Of a DNA stretch of 64,000 bases, positions 18,691 to 28,637 are shown piece after piece. The notes beneath the pieces are model-generated. The model did no database searches. It was not told the origin of the DNA and saw only the letters and a program-made list of their open reading frames with translations. Numbering within the stretch: position 1 is the first letter of the stretch; every line of letters begins with the position of its first letter. Source of the stretch: JAEXOD01 sp964652025. Lineage in GTDB: Bacteria; Bacteroidota; Ignavibacteria; Ignavibacteriales; Melioribacteraceae. The stretch spans positions 1 to 64,000 of the forward strand of contig CAZYZX010000011.1 of NCBI GenBank assembly GCA_964652025.1. Direction: 5' to 3'. The translations under genes and the position numbers were made by a program.

Positions 18691-20769
18691 TTATCTAAGC
18701 ATTTTATTTTTTGAATAGCTTATTTGCCTAGAACCATAATTTTCTTTAGAAATTCTAAATCTATTAATTAATGCTTGCAAGTTTTCGGTAAGTCTGTTTA
18801 AATCTTCACTTGCGCGGGCTATTTGCTGTATTCCGGTTGCAGATTCATGCGTTACATTATTTATAGATTCAATACTTTTACTAATTTCTTCAGCCGCACT
18901 GCTTTGTTCTTCACTAGCAGAAGCAACAGCGTTAATCATATCTATAACTTTATTAGTAGCATCAACTATCCCTTTTAAGCTATCACCCGCTTTAACAGCC
19001 ATCTGTTTACCACTCTCAACCTCTTGTTCACCCATTTGAATAGAAGCAACGGCATCAGCAGTATCTTTTTGTATTGTTTTAATCATAACAGCAATTTCTT
19101 TTGTTGCTTTTGTAGTCCTTTCAGCAAGCTTTCTAACTTCATCTGCAACAACAGCAAAACCGCGCCCTTGTTCGCCTGCCCTAGCAGCTTCTATAGCTGC
19201 ATTTAATGCAAGTAAGTTTGTTTGGTCTGCTATATCATTAATTACTTGAACAATTTCTCCTATTTGGTCACTACTTTTACCTAATGCTTGAATTGTTCCT
19301 GCTGCATTTCCAACAACATCACTAATTCTCTTCATCCCTTCAACAGTTTCGTAAACTACGCTACTGCCTGTTTGTGCTGTATTCCCCGCGATTTTGGCAT
19401 TTTCTGCAGCATAATTAGCATTCTTTGTTGTCTCTACTATTGTACTTGTCATCTCTTCTACTGCAGAGGCTACTTCGCTTGCTTGTGCGCTCTGCTCTTG
19501 CGCGCCTGCTGCCATCTCTTCTGCACTTGCACTTATTTGATTTGATGCACTTGCTGTTGCTTGTACAGCTTCCGTTATTTCTGTTAATACTCCGTTTAGT
19601 GCTTCCCCTAACTGGTTTATGCTTTCCTTTATTATTCTAAAGTCCCCTTTGTATTCTCCTGTCATTCTTACTGTTAAATCACCTGTTGCCATTACTTCTA
19701 ACACTTTGCTTCCCTCTTGCACAGGTATCACTACAGCATCAAGCAAGCTGTTTATACCTTTTACTATTTCCGCATATCCTCCTTGTAGCTTACTTAAATC
19801 TCCTCTTGTGCTTAGTTTTCCTTCTGTTGCTTCTGCAACTAACTCTTTTATCTCTTTTACTACACCTTTTATCTCTTCTACTGTTTTATTCACTGCTGGG
19901 GCTATTTCATCCTTATCACTTTGTGGGGGTATATGTGCACTAAAATCTCCTCTACTTAATTGGTTTAGGGCACCTATTACATATTTTTGTAACTTATCTA
20001 CAAAATCATCCAATGCGCGCCCCATTTCACCTAGTTCATCTTTTTGGGTCAAATTAAGCCTTTTACCAAGTTGCCCACCCGCCATTAATTCAATCATACT
20101 TTTAACTTCGTTAATAGGTTTAGTAATTAATTTGGTAATTACGTAACCAAAAATTATCCCAAGCGCAACAACTATAAAACCTAAAATGTAGTTCCATGTT
20201 ACTACTTCATTAGCTCTAATAGTATTATCTGTAGCAATTTTTTCAGCAAAATGAGCATTGAAATCTAGTAAAGCTTTTATAGCATTACTATAAGTTACTT
20301 CTTGAGTTGTAAAGTCCCCATTAAGGAGTATTTTGGCTTCATCTAAATTTCCGGATAAAACTAAGCCTTCAAATTTATTTCCTATTTCCAATAGTTTTGC
20401 CCTTTCACTTACAAATTTTTCATATAAAGCTCTTTCTTCTGATGTGCTTATAGCTTTTTCATATTCTGATAAATATTGTGTAATTTTTACACTTATCTGT
20501 TTTCTTAGGTTAATCTCTTCTAACCTTTTCTCTGGCGTATCAGCAATTAACTGTTCTCTAAAAGCCTTTTTAAATTCTGAGATTTGTTCTAAAACATACC
20601 CAAGTTTTTCAAGTGCTAATACACAATTTTCGTACATATACGTATCTCGATCATCAAGCTCTAATATAGATTTTGATGAACTGATTACTAAATAGGATAC
20701 AATTAAAGAGATAATAATAAAACTACTAAAAAGCTTTTGAGCAATTTTTAAATCGTTTAATTTGTTCAT
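18691..20769 (-). CDS. Methyl-accepting chemotaxis protein
   Basis: A 692-residue chemoreceptor. It has TM1 at about 12-30, a helical periplasmic sensor (about 31-192, likely a four-helix bundle of the 4HB_MCP class) and TM2 at about 193-213. A HAMP domain lies near 213-265, followed by further HAMP-like segments to about 395. The cytoplasmic signalling coiled coil contains the invariant hairpin tip (ADQTNLLALNAAIEAARAGE, then GRGFAVVADEVRKLAERT). The tail has no CheR/CheB pentapeptide. There are no chemotaxis kinase genes nearby. Divergent from the AraC regulator at 20871. Ligand unknown. Confidence 0.93.
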   Translation of the reverse strand: MNKLNDLKIAQKLFSSFIIISLIVSYLVISSSKSILELDDRDTYMYENCVLALEKLGYVLEQISEFKKAFREQLIADTPEKRLEEINLRKQISVKITQYLSEYEKAISTSEERALYEKFVSERAKLLEIGNKFEGLVLSGNLDEAKILLNGDFTTQEVTYSNAIKALLDFNAHFAEKIATDNTIRANEVVTWNYILGFIVVALGIIFGYVITKLITKPINEVKSMIELMAGGQLGKRLNLTQKDELGEMGRALDDFVDKLQKYVIGALNQLSRGDFSAHIPPQSDKDEIAPAVNKTVEEIKGVVKEIKELVAEATEGKLSTRGDLSKLQGGYAEIVKGINSLLDAVVIPVQEGSKVLEVMATGDLTVRMTGEYKGDFRIIKESINQLGEALNGVLTEITEAVQATASASNQISASAEEMAAGAQEQSAQASEVASAVEEMTSTIVETTKNANYAAENAKIAGNTAQTGSSVVYETVEGMKRISDVVGNAAGTIQALGKSSDQIGEIVQVINDIADQTNLLALNAAIEAARAGEQGRGFAVVADEVRKLAERTTKATKEIAVMIKTIQKDTADAVASIQMGEQEVESGKQMAVKAGDSLKGIVDATNKVIDMINAVASASEEQSSAAEEISKSIESINNVTHESATGIQQIARASEDLNRLTENLQALINRFRISKENYGSRQISYSKNKMLR

Positions 20770-20870
20770 ATTACAATTCTCCCAAAATATATGTTAAAAA
20801 TTAAAAAAATTTTTGTTTACTTTTTGTCATTTTTTTATTAGTTTTTAGCACAAATTTATGTGATAAATAA

Positions 20871-21764
20871 ATGATACTAAAAAGACTTGCTAAATTTGGC
20901 AATTTTTATGAAGATGCTTCACAATTTATTAATGGGAATATCACTATTATATCTTTAGATAATGTATACAATAAATTTTCTAACAAAATTCGACCGCACA
21001 TTCATCAAAATATTTATCAAATATTTATTTTAGAAAAAGGAGAAGGGTCTTTTACTTTAAATCATGAAAAAAGATTTACCAAGCATAGGACGATTCTAAT
21101 TATACCTTATAACGTTATTCACGGTTTTAATTTTAACGAAGATATAAAAGGGATTGTAATTTCTATAAATATAGATTATTTAAATTTTGTTTTGTCCAAC
21201 ATTCCGGAATTATTACAGTTCTATAGCACCCCAACTTATTTTGAAGATATACCAGAAATAAGCTTTGTTAAAATTAATCACTTGGCAGAAAATATATTTA
21301 ACGAATTAAATAATAAAAAATTATTTTCTGATAAAATTATTACAAGTCTTTTAGAATTATTACTATTATATATTTATAGAGATTTAAGCACAAATAAAAG
21401 CGCTATTGAAATTAAACATTTAAAAATGGTAAGACTTTTTAACAACTTTAAAGAGCTATTAAATAATAATAAAGATAAAATAAATAATTTAGGATTTTTT
21501 GCAAAAAAACTAAATATTACACTTAATAAATTAAATAATGTGTGTAAAATAGTTGCTGGTAAATCTGCAGCACAAATTATTGATGAGCAAGTACTTTGTG
21601 ATGCGAAATCATTACTAATATATTCAGATTTATCTATTTATGAAATTAGTCAAAAATTAAATTTTACAACTCAAAATTATTTCACAAGATTTTTTAAAAA
21701 ACATACGGAACTTACACCAACTGAATTCAGAAATCAATCTATAATTGCACCTACAAAAAAATAA
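20871..21764 (+). CDS. AraC-family transcriptional regulator
   Basis: A 297-residue regulator. The N-terminal half is a cupin-like sensing domain (HIHQNIYQIFILEKGEGSF, with His-rich strand motifs, about residues 40-110). The C-terminal 100 residues are the double helix-turn-helix DNA-binding domain of AraC proteins, ending in the family signature region (SIYEISQKLNF then NYFTRFFKKHTELTPTEFR). It is divergent from the chemoreceptor gene, which it may regulate. Its stop codon directly abuts the stop of ispH on the other strand. Confidence 0.9.
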   Translation: MILKRLAKFGNFYEDASQFINGNITIISLDNVYNKFSNKIRPHIHQNIYQIFILEKGEGSFTLNHEKRFTKHRTILIIPYNVIHGFNFNEDIKGIVISINIDYLNFVLSNIPELLQFYSTPTYFEDIPEISFVKINHLAENIFNELNNKKLFSDKIITSLLELLLLYIYRDLSTNKSAIEIKHLKMVRLFNNFKELLNNNKDKINNLGFFAKKLNITLNKLNNVCKIVAGKSAAQIIDEQVLCDAKSLLIYSDLSIYEISQKLNFTTQNYFTRFFKKHTELTPTEFRNQSIIAPTKK

Positions 21765-22940
21765 TTAATCAACAATTTCAGCTAATTTTTGAATTACTTG
21801 TTCTACAACAGAATCTGGCGAGGAGGCTCCACTAGTTAAAGCAATTTTTATATTTTTTTTATTTGGTAAATAATTTTTGGTGGTTATAACTTTTTTATTG
21901 TGAAAATCAAAATGCGAAATTTCATCTTTAGAAATAATACACTTTGCAGAAGAGATATAATAAGTAATAAATTTTTGTTCTAAAAGCTCTACTAAGTGGC
22001 TTGTATTGCTACTATTATACCCACCAACAACAACGGCAAAATCCGCATCTGTATCTAATAGCATTTTAGCAGAAATTTGATTATCGTAAGTGGCATAACA
22101 TAAGGTATCCCGTGTATCTGCAAAATGATTTTTAATATTTTCTTCGCCATATTTATTTATCATCACTTGCTTAAAATATTCAGAAATTTCTTCGGTTTCT
22201 GTAGCAAGCATAGTTGTTTGGTTAACAACACCAATACTGTTAAAATCTCTTTTAACATCAAAGCCTAAAGAATATTTACCCTTAAAACTTTCCTCAAATC
22301 TTTCTTGGTCTTCACTTAAAATAATTTCACCTAATAGTTTAGCTTCATTAATATCTCTTACAATTACAGCTTTAGTATTTTTATTTGTATGGGAAAAAGT
22401 TGCCCTAGTTTCTTCGTGCAAATGTTTTCCATGTATAATAATAGTATTATTTTCTGCCAAAGAAGCTGCACGATTCCATACTTTTTCTACAAATGGACAA
22501 GTTGTATTATATTTATAAGGGTCAATCCCTTTTGCTTTTAATTCCTCTTCAATTTCTATAGTAGTTCCAAAAGCGGGAATAATTACAATGTCATCTGGAT
22601 TTAATAAATTAAAGTCAATTAACCTATTACCTTTAGTATCCATTAAAAACTTTACACCACGAGAAAGCAAATCCTCGTTTACTATAGGATTATGAATCAT
22701 TTCACTTAATAAATAAATTTGCTTATCTTTATTGTTTTCTATTGTTTGGTAAGCAATTTCTATAGCATTTTCTACACCATAGCAGAAACCAAAATGCCTT
22801 GCAATATAAAATGTTACATTATTATAGCTTATTTCAGCCGGGCTAAAATCCTTTTTTCTCGGATCTTCTGCTTTTCTTTTTGCTTTTAGTGTACTAATTA
22901 CGTTACTTTTGTATCTTTCTGGAATATTAAATTTTTTCAT
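21765..22940 (-). CDS. ispH: 4-hydroxy-3-methylbut-2-enyl diphosphate reductase
   Basis: Last enzyme of the MEP isoprenoid pathway, an iron-sulfur protein that makes IPP and DMAPP. The three cluster cysteines are Cys53 (HFGFCYGV), Cys148 (NTTCPF) and Cys281 (DTLCYAT). The substrate residues in MIHNP (His83), HEET and NQTTM are present. At 391 residues it has an N-terminal extension and longer loops than the roughly 300-residue E. coli form, so it resembles the long cyanobacterial/plant-type enzyme. Its product feeds the carotenoid operon at 42773. It is convergent with the AraC gene with no space between stops. Confidence 0.95.
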   Translation of the reverse strand: MKKFNIPERYKSNVISTLKAKRKAEDPRKKDFSPAEISYNNVTFYIARHFGFCYGVENAIEIAYQTIENNKDKQIYLLSEMIHNPIVNEDLLSRGVKFLMDTKGNRLIDFNLLNPDDIVIIPAFGTTIEIEEELKAKGIDPYKYNTTCPFVEKVWNRAASLAENNTIIIHGKHLHEETRATFSHTNKNTKAVIVRDINEAKLLGEIILSEDQERFEESFKGKYSLGFDVKRDFNSIGVVNQTTMLATETEEISEYFKQVMINKYGEENIKNHFADTRDTLCYATYDNQISAKMLLDTDADFAVVVGGYNSSNTSHLVELLEQKFITYYISSAKCIISKDEISHFDFHNKKVITTKNYLPNKKNIKIALTSGASSPDSVVEQVIQKLAEIVD

Positions 22941-23086
22941 AAATTACTTTTTTTATAGTTATAACAAATAAAAATTTAAATAAATTGCAAAATTAACATA
23001 TTATTTATTATAAAAAATAAGATTTTTAAAGATATCTTTTTTATCTTATAATATTAAAAACTAATAAATAAGTTTATAAACTATTT

Positions 23087-23518
23087 ATGACTAATTTAAT
23101 TAGATTTGCTTTTAATATAATAATTGGTATATTGTTACTTGTTGCATGTAATCCCACACCTAGATATTTGGGAAAAGATGGAACTAATAATTATGATATT
23201 GATACAGCAAAAACAGGTGATATAATTGTTGGGCTTGCTAGTTACTATGCAGATAAATACCATGGCAATAAAACAGCGAGTGGTGAAATTTATAACATGT
23301 ACGATTTAACAGCAGCTTCTCCAGATTTACCTTTTAGCTCAATTTTAAGGATTACTAATTTAAAAAATAGCAAAGCAGTAATTGTAAGAGTAAATGACAG
23401 AATGCCACTTCATCCTGAAAGAATAATTGATTTAAGTTACGGTGCGGCTTTGCAATTAGATATGATTAAAGATGGTGTGGTAAAAGTTCAAATAGAAGTT
23501 TTACAACTTGGCAACTAA
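23087..23518 (+). CDS. rlpA: RlpA-like double-psi beta-barrel lipoprotein
   Basis: A 143-residue lipoprotein with a lipobox (LLLVAC, Cys21). The mature part is a RlpA-type double-psi beta-barrel: GLASYYADKYHGNKTASGE and later VRVNDRMPL followed by IIDLSYGAA, with the conserved Asp and Arg. RlpA proteins are lytic transglycosylases acting on denuded septal peptidoglycan. The C-terminal SPOR domain of longer RlpA proteins is absent. Just upstream of the CoA ligase gene. Confidence 0.9.
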   Translation: MTNLIRFAFNIIIGILLLVACNPTPRYLGKDGTNNYDIDTAKTGDIIVGLASYYADKYHGNKTASGEIYNMYDLTAASPDLPFSSILRITNLKNSKAVIVRVNDRMPLHPERIIDLSYGAALQLDMIKDGVVKVQIEVLQLGN

Positions 23519-23534
23519 TTTAGAAAGGGGTTTT

Positions 23535-25610
23535 ATGGATAACATTACATATTTCTTTTATCCCCAAACTTTAGCAATTATTGGGGCTTCTAGCAAACCA
23601 AAAAGCATTGGATATGAATTAACCAAAAATATTTTAAATTTTGGTTATAAAGGGAACATTTATTTAACTAATCCTAATGCTAAAGAAATATTGGGTTTAA
23701 ACTGTTATCCTTCTATTGATAGATTACCGGATAATTTAGATTTAGCAATTATAGTTGTACCCAAGCAATTTGTAGAAGAATCTATTGACCAGCTCATATT
23801 AAAAAAGACAAAAAGTATTGTTTTAATAACTGCTGGATTTAAGGAAACCGGTAAAGAAGGTGCTGAAATTGAAGAAAAAATAACTAATAAAATTAAGCAA
23901 GCCGGCATTAAAATGATTGGACCTAACTGCATGGGTGTTATTAACACTTTAGAAGATGTAAAGCTTAATGCAACTTTTGTTGCAGAAAAACCATACCCAG
24001 GTAAAACGGCTTTTGCATCCCAAAGTGGTGCACTTGGTGCTGCTGTGCTTAATTCCCTAAGGCAAACCGATATCCGTTTTGCTCATTTTATTAGTATTGG
24101 TAATAAAGCAGATGTTAACGAAAACGATTTAATTGAATACTGGGAAAATGACCCAAATATTAATATTATTGCTTTATATTTAGAGAGCTTTGTTGATGGC
24201 ATTAACTTTATAAAGCTATTTTTAGAAAATAAAATAACAAAACCTGTTTTAGTGCTAAAAGCGGGTAAAACAGCCGGTGGGATTAAAGCTGCTTCTTCTC
24301 ACACAGGCGCTTTAAGTAGTTCTGATAAAGTTGTTAATGCTATTCTTAACCAATTTGGCATTATAAGAGTTAATACCGTTAACGAGTTATTTAACACAGC
24401 TAAGGGATTAGAAAATTTTGTTATGCCTAAGGGGAATAGAGTGGCTGTTATTACAAACGCAGGTGGTCCTGCAATTTTAACAGTGGACTCTTTAGAACCT
24501 AATGGCTTGCTGCTTGCGGATTTATCAGAAGATACTATACTTAAGCTTAAAGAAGTTGTGCACCCAGAAGGGAGTGTTAATAATCCTATTGATTTACTAC
24601 CTGGCGGAAATGCAGAAACATATAAAATGGTTAATCAAATTGTTGCAAACGACCCTAATGTTGATGCTATTATTTCTATTTTTGTAGAGCCCGTAATGGT
24701 TCAACCAACAGACGTTGTTAATGCTGTTAACGATATTTCTAATTTAATTAAAGATAAACCTATATTTCAAATAGTATATCCATTGCCAGAGTTTTGGGAT
24801 AATTATAGAAATGCTGAAAACCCAAAACCATTATTTAAAGAAGCTGAAGAACCAAGTATTATAATTTCTAATATGCTTAAATTTAAACTTGCGCAAGAAA
24901 GCAAAAATTTAAACAACGAAAGATTATTAACCTTTAACAAAAAACAAAAAACTAAATATTCATTCCCAAAAGGTTATATTGATTATGCTGATTTATCTAA
25001 AATATTTAAAAACTATAACATCCCTATTATTGAAGAATTTTATATAGACGCAGCAGATTTTAGAGATTATACTAAATTAAAATTTCCCATTGTAATTAAA
25101 GGTATTAATAAAAACGCAACTCATAAATCAGATTTAGGCGGTGTAATGCTAAATATAAATAACCATACGGAGTATATTTCTGCATGCCGCACAATTATTA
25201 AAAATTTTAGTCTTCATAATTTAAAAGTAGAACAATTTTTAATACAGCCATTTATTACCCCAAAATTTGAATTATTAATTGGTGGAGTAAGGGATAACGT
25301 TTTTGGACCAACCATAACATTTGGCACGGGCGGTAAATATGTAGAACTTTATGCAGATGTATCAATAAAATCTGCCTATATTTGCAAACAAGATATTTTA
25401 AATATGCTTAATGAAACAAAAGCTGGTAAACTACTACACGGTTTAAGAGGTGATAAAGAGGTTGATATAAATAAAATTGTTAATATTATTTATAATTGCG
25501 CTTTATTGTTAACCGAAAATGATAATATTGAAGAATTTGATATTAATCCCCTTGTAGTTACTAAAGATAATGAAATTTTTGCTATAGATGGAAGAATAAA
25601 AATTAAATAA
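23535..25610 (+). CDS. Acyl-CoA synthetase, ADP-forming (single-chain Acd type)
   Basis: A fused alpha-beta NDP-forming acyl-CoA synthetase, which interconverts acetate or another acid plus CoA and ATP with acyl-CoA, ADP and phosphate. Domains in order: CoA-binding Rossmann domain (about 8-130, with IIGASSKPKSIGYEL and MIGPNCMGVINT); succinyl-CoA ligase-like domains (about 140-445, with the phospho-acceptor His in SSHTGALSSSDKVV); and a C-terminal ATP-grasp domain (about 480-691, GINKNATHKSDLGGVML). The frame is open from a TTG at 23508, but the ATG at 23535 follows AGAAAGGGG and starts the family's N-terminus, so I use it. Typical of anaerobes that gain ATP from acetyl-CoA. Confidence 0.92.
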   Translation: MDNITYFFYPQTLAIIGASSKPKSIGYELTKNILNFGYKGNIYLTNPNAKEILGLNCYPSIDRLPDNLDLAIIVVPKQFVEESIDQLILKKTKSIVLITAGFKETGKEGAEIEEKITNKIKQAGIKMIGPNCMGVINTLEDVKLNATFVAEKPYPGKTAFASQSGALGAAVLNSLRQTDIRFAHFISIGNKADVNENDLIEYWENDPNINIIALYLESFVDGINFIKLFLENKITKPVLVLKAGKTAGGIKAASSHTGALSSSDKVVNAILNQFGIIRVNTVNELFNTAKGLENFVMPKGNRVAVITNAGGPAILTVDSLEPNGLLLADLSEDTILKLKEVVHPEGSVNNPIDLLPGGNAETYKMVNQIVANDPNVDAIISIFVEPVMVQPTDVVNAVNDISNLIKDKPIFQIVYPLPEFWDNYRNAENPKPLFKEAEEPSIIISNMLKFKLAQESKNLNNERLLTFNKKQKTKYSFPKGYIDYADLSKIFKNYNIPIIEEFYIDAADFRDYTKLKFPIVIKGINKNATHKSDLGGVMLNINNHTEYISACRTIIKNFSLHNLKVEQFLIQPFITPKFELLIGGVRDNVFGPTITFGTGGKYVELYADVSIKSAYICKQDILNMLNETKAGKLLHGLRGDKEVDINKIVNIIYNCALLLTENDNIEEFDINPLVVTKDNEIFAIDGRIKIK

Positions 25611-25627
25611 TAAAGTGGAGGATACCT

Positions 25628-26293
25628 ATGATAAAGCGATTTTTGATTTTTTTGTTACTTATAACAGGAACTATTAAAGCACAAGGTGCATTGGACGAGT
25701 TAGTTAATCCTAAGGAATTAATTCCGGATATTGTAATTGATATGCGTTATAGCTCTAATGACCATAAATTTAGGAATTTACCAAATGGTGATGTTCCTGT
25801 ACCCAAAATGTATACAGCAAACGAGTGCTTGCTTTTACTAAAAGCAGTAGAAATGTTAAAAGTTGCACAAGATAGTTTGCGTAAAATAAGGGTCCATAAC
25901 GGGATAAGTTATCCTCAAGGAATAGGTATTAAAATTTGGGATGGTTATAGACCGCGTGCTGTTCAATATCTTCTTTTTGCAATTTACCCTAACCCCGTTT
26001 ATATCGCAGACCCCACAAGTGGTAGCAAGCATAATCGTGGTGGTGCTGTAGATTTAACTCTTGTTGATTTAGCAACCGGACAAGAATTGGAAATGCCTAC
26101 TTTATTTGATGACTTTAGCGATAAAGCAGCACAAACTTACAACTATTTACCAGCAAATGTTATAGCAAATAGGCAGTTGCTCCGTTCTGTTATGTCTAAT
26201 GTGGCTGGTTTTATAATTTACGATTCCGAATGGTGGCATTACGAAATTCCTGGTGCTTCGGGTTATCCATTATTAGATTTTCAAATGAAATAG
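25628..26293 (+). CDS. D-alanyl-D-alanine dipeptidase, VanX/DdpX type
   Basis: A secreted zinc peptidase (M15D) that hydrolyses D-Ala-D-Ala. Signal peptide to about residue 18 (GTIKAQ). Active-site features are all present: Arg109 (GYRP), His135 and Asp142 (SKHNRGGAVD), Glu201 and His204 (SEWWH). With a signal peptide it acts in the periplasm, so peptidoglycan recycling or turnover is more likely than vancomycin resistance, and no vanHA genes are nearby. A GTGGAG ribosome site sits before the ATG, 17 bases after the CoA ligase stop. Confidence 0.92.
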   Translation: MIKRFLIFLLLITGTIKAQGALDELVNPKELIPDIVIDMRYSSNDHKFRNLPNGDVPVPKMYTANECLLLLKAVEMLKVAQDSLRKIRVHNGISYPQGIGIKIWDGYRPRAVQYLLFAIYPNPVYIADPTSGSKHNRGGAVDLTLVDLATGQELEMPTLFDDFSDKAAQTYNYLPANVIANRQLLRSVMSNVAGFIIYDSEWWHYEIPGASGYPLLDFQMK

Positions 26294-26300
26294 GTGTGTT

Positions 26301-28571
26301 ATGAAAAAGATATTATTACTTTTATTTAGCTTTACGACAATACTATTAGCTCAAAACGAATATGTTGTTAATACTTATCAAGATACAACACAACGCGACC
26401 CACAAATAGCTAAAGATGCAACAGGCAATTATGTAATTGTTTGGTCTTCCCTTAATAAAATTTCAGTTAGTGCACAAAACGAAATTTGCTTACAAAAATT
26501 TAACGCTAACGACCAAAAAATTGGCTCGGAAGAAACTGTTAACACTGTTACTGCTTTCAATCAAGAAAAACCTGCTATTGCAATGAATGCAAGCGGCATG
26601 TTTGTTATTGTTTGGGCTAGTTATACAGATTTTAATTCCATTTACGATGTTAAAGCTCGCATTTATAAAAACAATACTCCTATTGGTAATGAATTTTTAG
26701 TTAATACTTACACATTAGGTAGCCAAACTAACCCAGATGTTGCAATTGATGATAATGGTAGTTTTGTTGTAACTTGGGATAGTTGGTACCAAGATGGAAG
26801 CAATAAGGGTGTTTATGCACAAATGTTTGACCAAAATGGAAATAAAATTGGAAACGAATTTTTAGTTAATACCACTACATTAAATAGTCAACAGCGCCCA
26901 ATTATTAAGAAATTTAACGATGGCAAATTTATAATTGTTTGGGAGTCTTGGAATCAAGATTCTGCAAGTCCATCTGGATATGGTCTTTATGGGAAAATTT
27001 TTGATAGTAATGGCAATGTAGTTAAAAACGAATTTCCATTAAACACTTATACAACTAATTATCAATGGTATGCAGATTTAGCAGTATACCCAGATAATAG
27101 CTTTATTGCAGTTTGGTGCAGCTGGGGTCAAGATGGTTCCGGTGGCGGAATTTACTTGCAAAAATTTGACCCACAGGGGAATAAAATTGGTGGAGAAATA
27201 TTAGTAAATAAAACAATTGTAAATTATCAATGGCTACCTAAAATTGCTTTTTTAGATAACCAAAACATCGCTGTTGTGTGGTCTTCTTGGTTGCAAGATG
27301 GAGATCGAGAAGGCGTATTTGCTGCTATTTTTGACAAAGATTTAAATAGAATTAGCTTTGAAAATATTGTAAATCAATATACTACAAGTTACCAATGGGA
27401 ACCTGTGTTTATTCCTAAAGGTGGGAATAATTTACTAATTGTTTATAGCAGCTGGGGAATAGTTGGTAAATGTTATGATATTGTTGCGCGATATTTTACT
27501 CCTACTTTTCCACAAGCTATAATTCAACCTACGGCATATCAATTAACAAGTGGCAACAACACAAGCAAAATAATTGTTCATGTAATAGACTCGCTACAAG
27601 TTACAAATAATAATTACGAAATAACCTTTACAGAAACTGGCACCAAAAAAGCTAAAGCAGATATAGTTAACACAACAACTGGTAGCACTGTTGTGCAAAA
27701 TTACAAAATTGAAGGTGGCGAAGGCGTATTTTACCTTACGCCAACATTTGAAGGTATTGCAGTAGAATTTATACCAGAATTTGATTTTGAACTAGATTTA
27801 AACAATTCTGTTTTTAATAATGTTAGTGGAACAAATATAGTTTTCCAAGTTCTTGCAGCTTCTGGCACCGTTAAGCTTGCCCCAATTGATTGTATACTAA
27901 GCTGGGGAAACACTGATACACTAGCCAACGGCAGATATGCTTTTCCATTAGACTCTGCCTATAGTACAAGTGGTGTTAGAGAAGTACAGGTTCCTTTTAT
28001 AGTAATGGATATTACAAACAATCAGAAGATGCGTTTATTTATAAGCGAACCCGCAGCAACAAAAAATAAACGTTGGGATCCGGGTGAAACAATTATTTTA
28101 TTAACTCCAGTACAATATCAAACTAGTTTTCCAAACTTTCATGCTCAAATAAAAACCATAAAACCTACAGGAAACATTATTTATCCTAATACTGGCGATA
28201 CTCAACTAATATTAACCACTCGCCCTATAAAAACTGGTGATAAATTTACATTTACTGCAAGTAAAAACCTAATTACAACACCCGTTTTAGAAGACCAAAT
28301 TACTCCCGATAAATTTGAGCTTGAACAAAATTACCCAAATCCTTTCAATCCATCTACAACTATAAGCTTTACTATACCTAAAGAAGGCAAAGTTATACTA
28401 AATATCTATAATATATTAGGTGAAAAAGTAACAACATTAGTAGATGAATTTTTATTAAAAGGAAATTATAAATATAATTTTAATGGTAGTAATTTTGCTA
28501 GTGGTGTGTATATCTACTCGTTAAGATATAACAACAAAATTATTAGTAAAAAGATGGTATTAATAAAATAG
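26301..28571 (+). CDS. Secreted repeat protein with T9SS sorting domain
   Basis: A 756-residue exported protein with signal peptide MKKILLLLFSFTTILLAQ. Residues about 22-390 are about eight degenerate repeats of some 45 residues around VVTWDSWYQDGSNKGVYAQMFD-x-NGNKIGNEFLVNT. These look like the blades or strands of a beta-propeller or lectin-like fold. Residues about 400-670 are beta-rich and unassigned. The T9SS sorting domain begins at YPNPFNPSTT (residue 678) and ends KKMVLIK. It follows the VanX-like gene by 7 bases and precedes a terminator. Carbohydrate or cell-surface binding is a guess. Confidence 0.82.
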   Translation: MKKILLLLFSFTTILLAQNEYVVNTYQDTTQRDPQIAKDATGNYVIVWSSLNKISVSAQNEICLQKFNANDQKIGSEETVNTVTAFNQEKPAIAMNASGMFVIVWASYTDFNSIYDVKARIYKNNTPIGNEFLVNTYTLGSQTNPDVAIDDNGSFVVTWDSWYQDGSNKGVYAQMFDQNGNKIGNEFLVNTTTLNSQQRPIIKKFNDGKFIIVWESWNQDSASPSGYGLYGKIFDSNGNVVKNEFPLNTYTTNYQWYADLAVYPDNSFIAVWCSWGQDGSGGGIYLQKFDPQGNKIGGEILVNKTIVNYQWLPKIAFLDNQNIAVVWSSWLQDGDREGVFAAIFDKDLNRISFENIVNQYTTSYQWEPVFIPKGGNNLLIVYSSWGIVGKCYDIVARYFTPTFPQAIIQPTAYQLTSGNNTSKIIVHVIDSLQVTNNNYEITFTETGTKKAKADIVNTTTGSTVVQNYKIEGGEGVFYLTPTFEGIAVEFIPEFDFELDLNNSVFNNVSGTNIVFQVLAASGTVKLAPIDCILSWGNTDTLANGRYAFPLDSAYSTSGVREVQVPFIVMDITNNQKMRLFISEPAATKNKRWDPGETIILLTPVQYQTSFPNFHAQIKTIKPTGNIIYPNTGDTQLILTTRPIKTGDKFTFTASKNLITTPVLEDQITPDKFELEQNYPNPFNPSTTISFTIPKEGKVILNIYNILGEKVTTLVDEFLLKGNYKYNFNGSNFASGVYIYSLRYNNKIISKKMVLIK

Positions 28572-28590
28572 TATTTTAAGATAAAAATAA

Positions 28591-28621
28591 AAAAAAGCCT
28601 TATACTTATTATAAGGCTTTT
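28591..28621. terminator. Bidirectional intrinsic terminator
   Basis: AAGCCTTATA/TATAAGGCTT stem (28595-28604 with 28610-28619) with A- and T-runs, between convergent genes. Confidence 0.85.
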
Positions 28622-28637
28622 TTGTGTAAGATAAATT

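Noticed and set aside
18691..20769. Several long open frames on the plus strand opposite the chemoreceptor
   Set aside because: They are shadows of the chemoreceptor codons, without ribosome sites or recognisable domains.
22941..23086. A possible small gene between ispH and rlpA
   Set aside because: The 146-base gap is AT-rich, with no open frame and only weak promoter-like matches.
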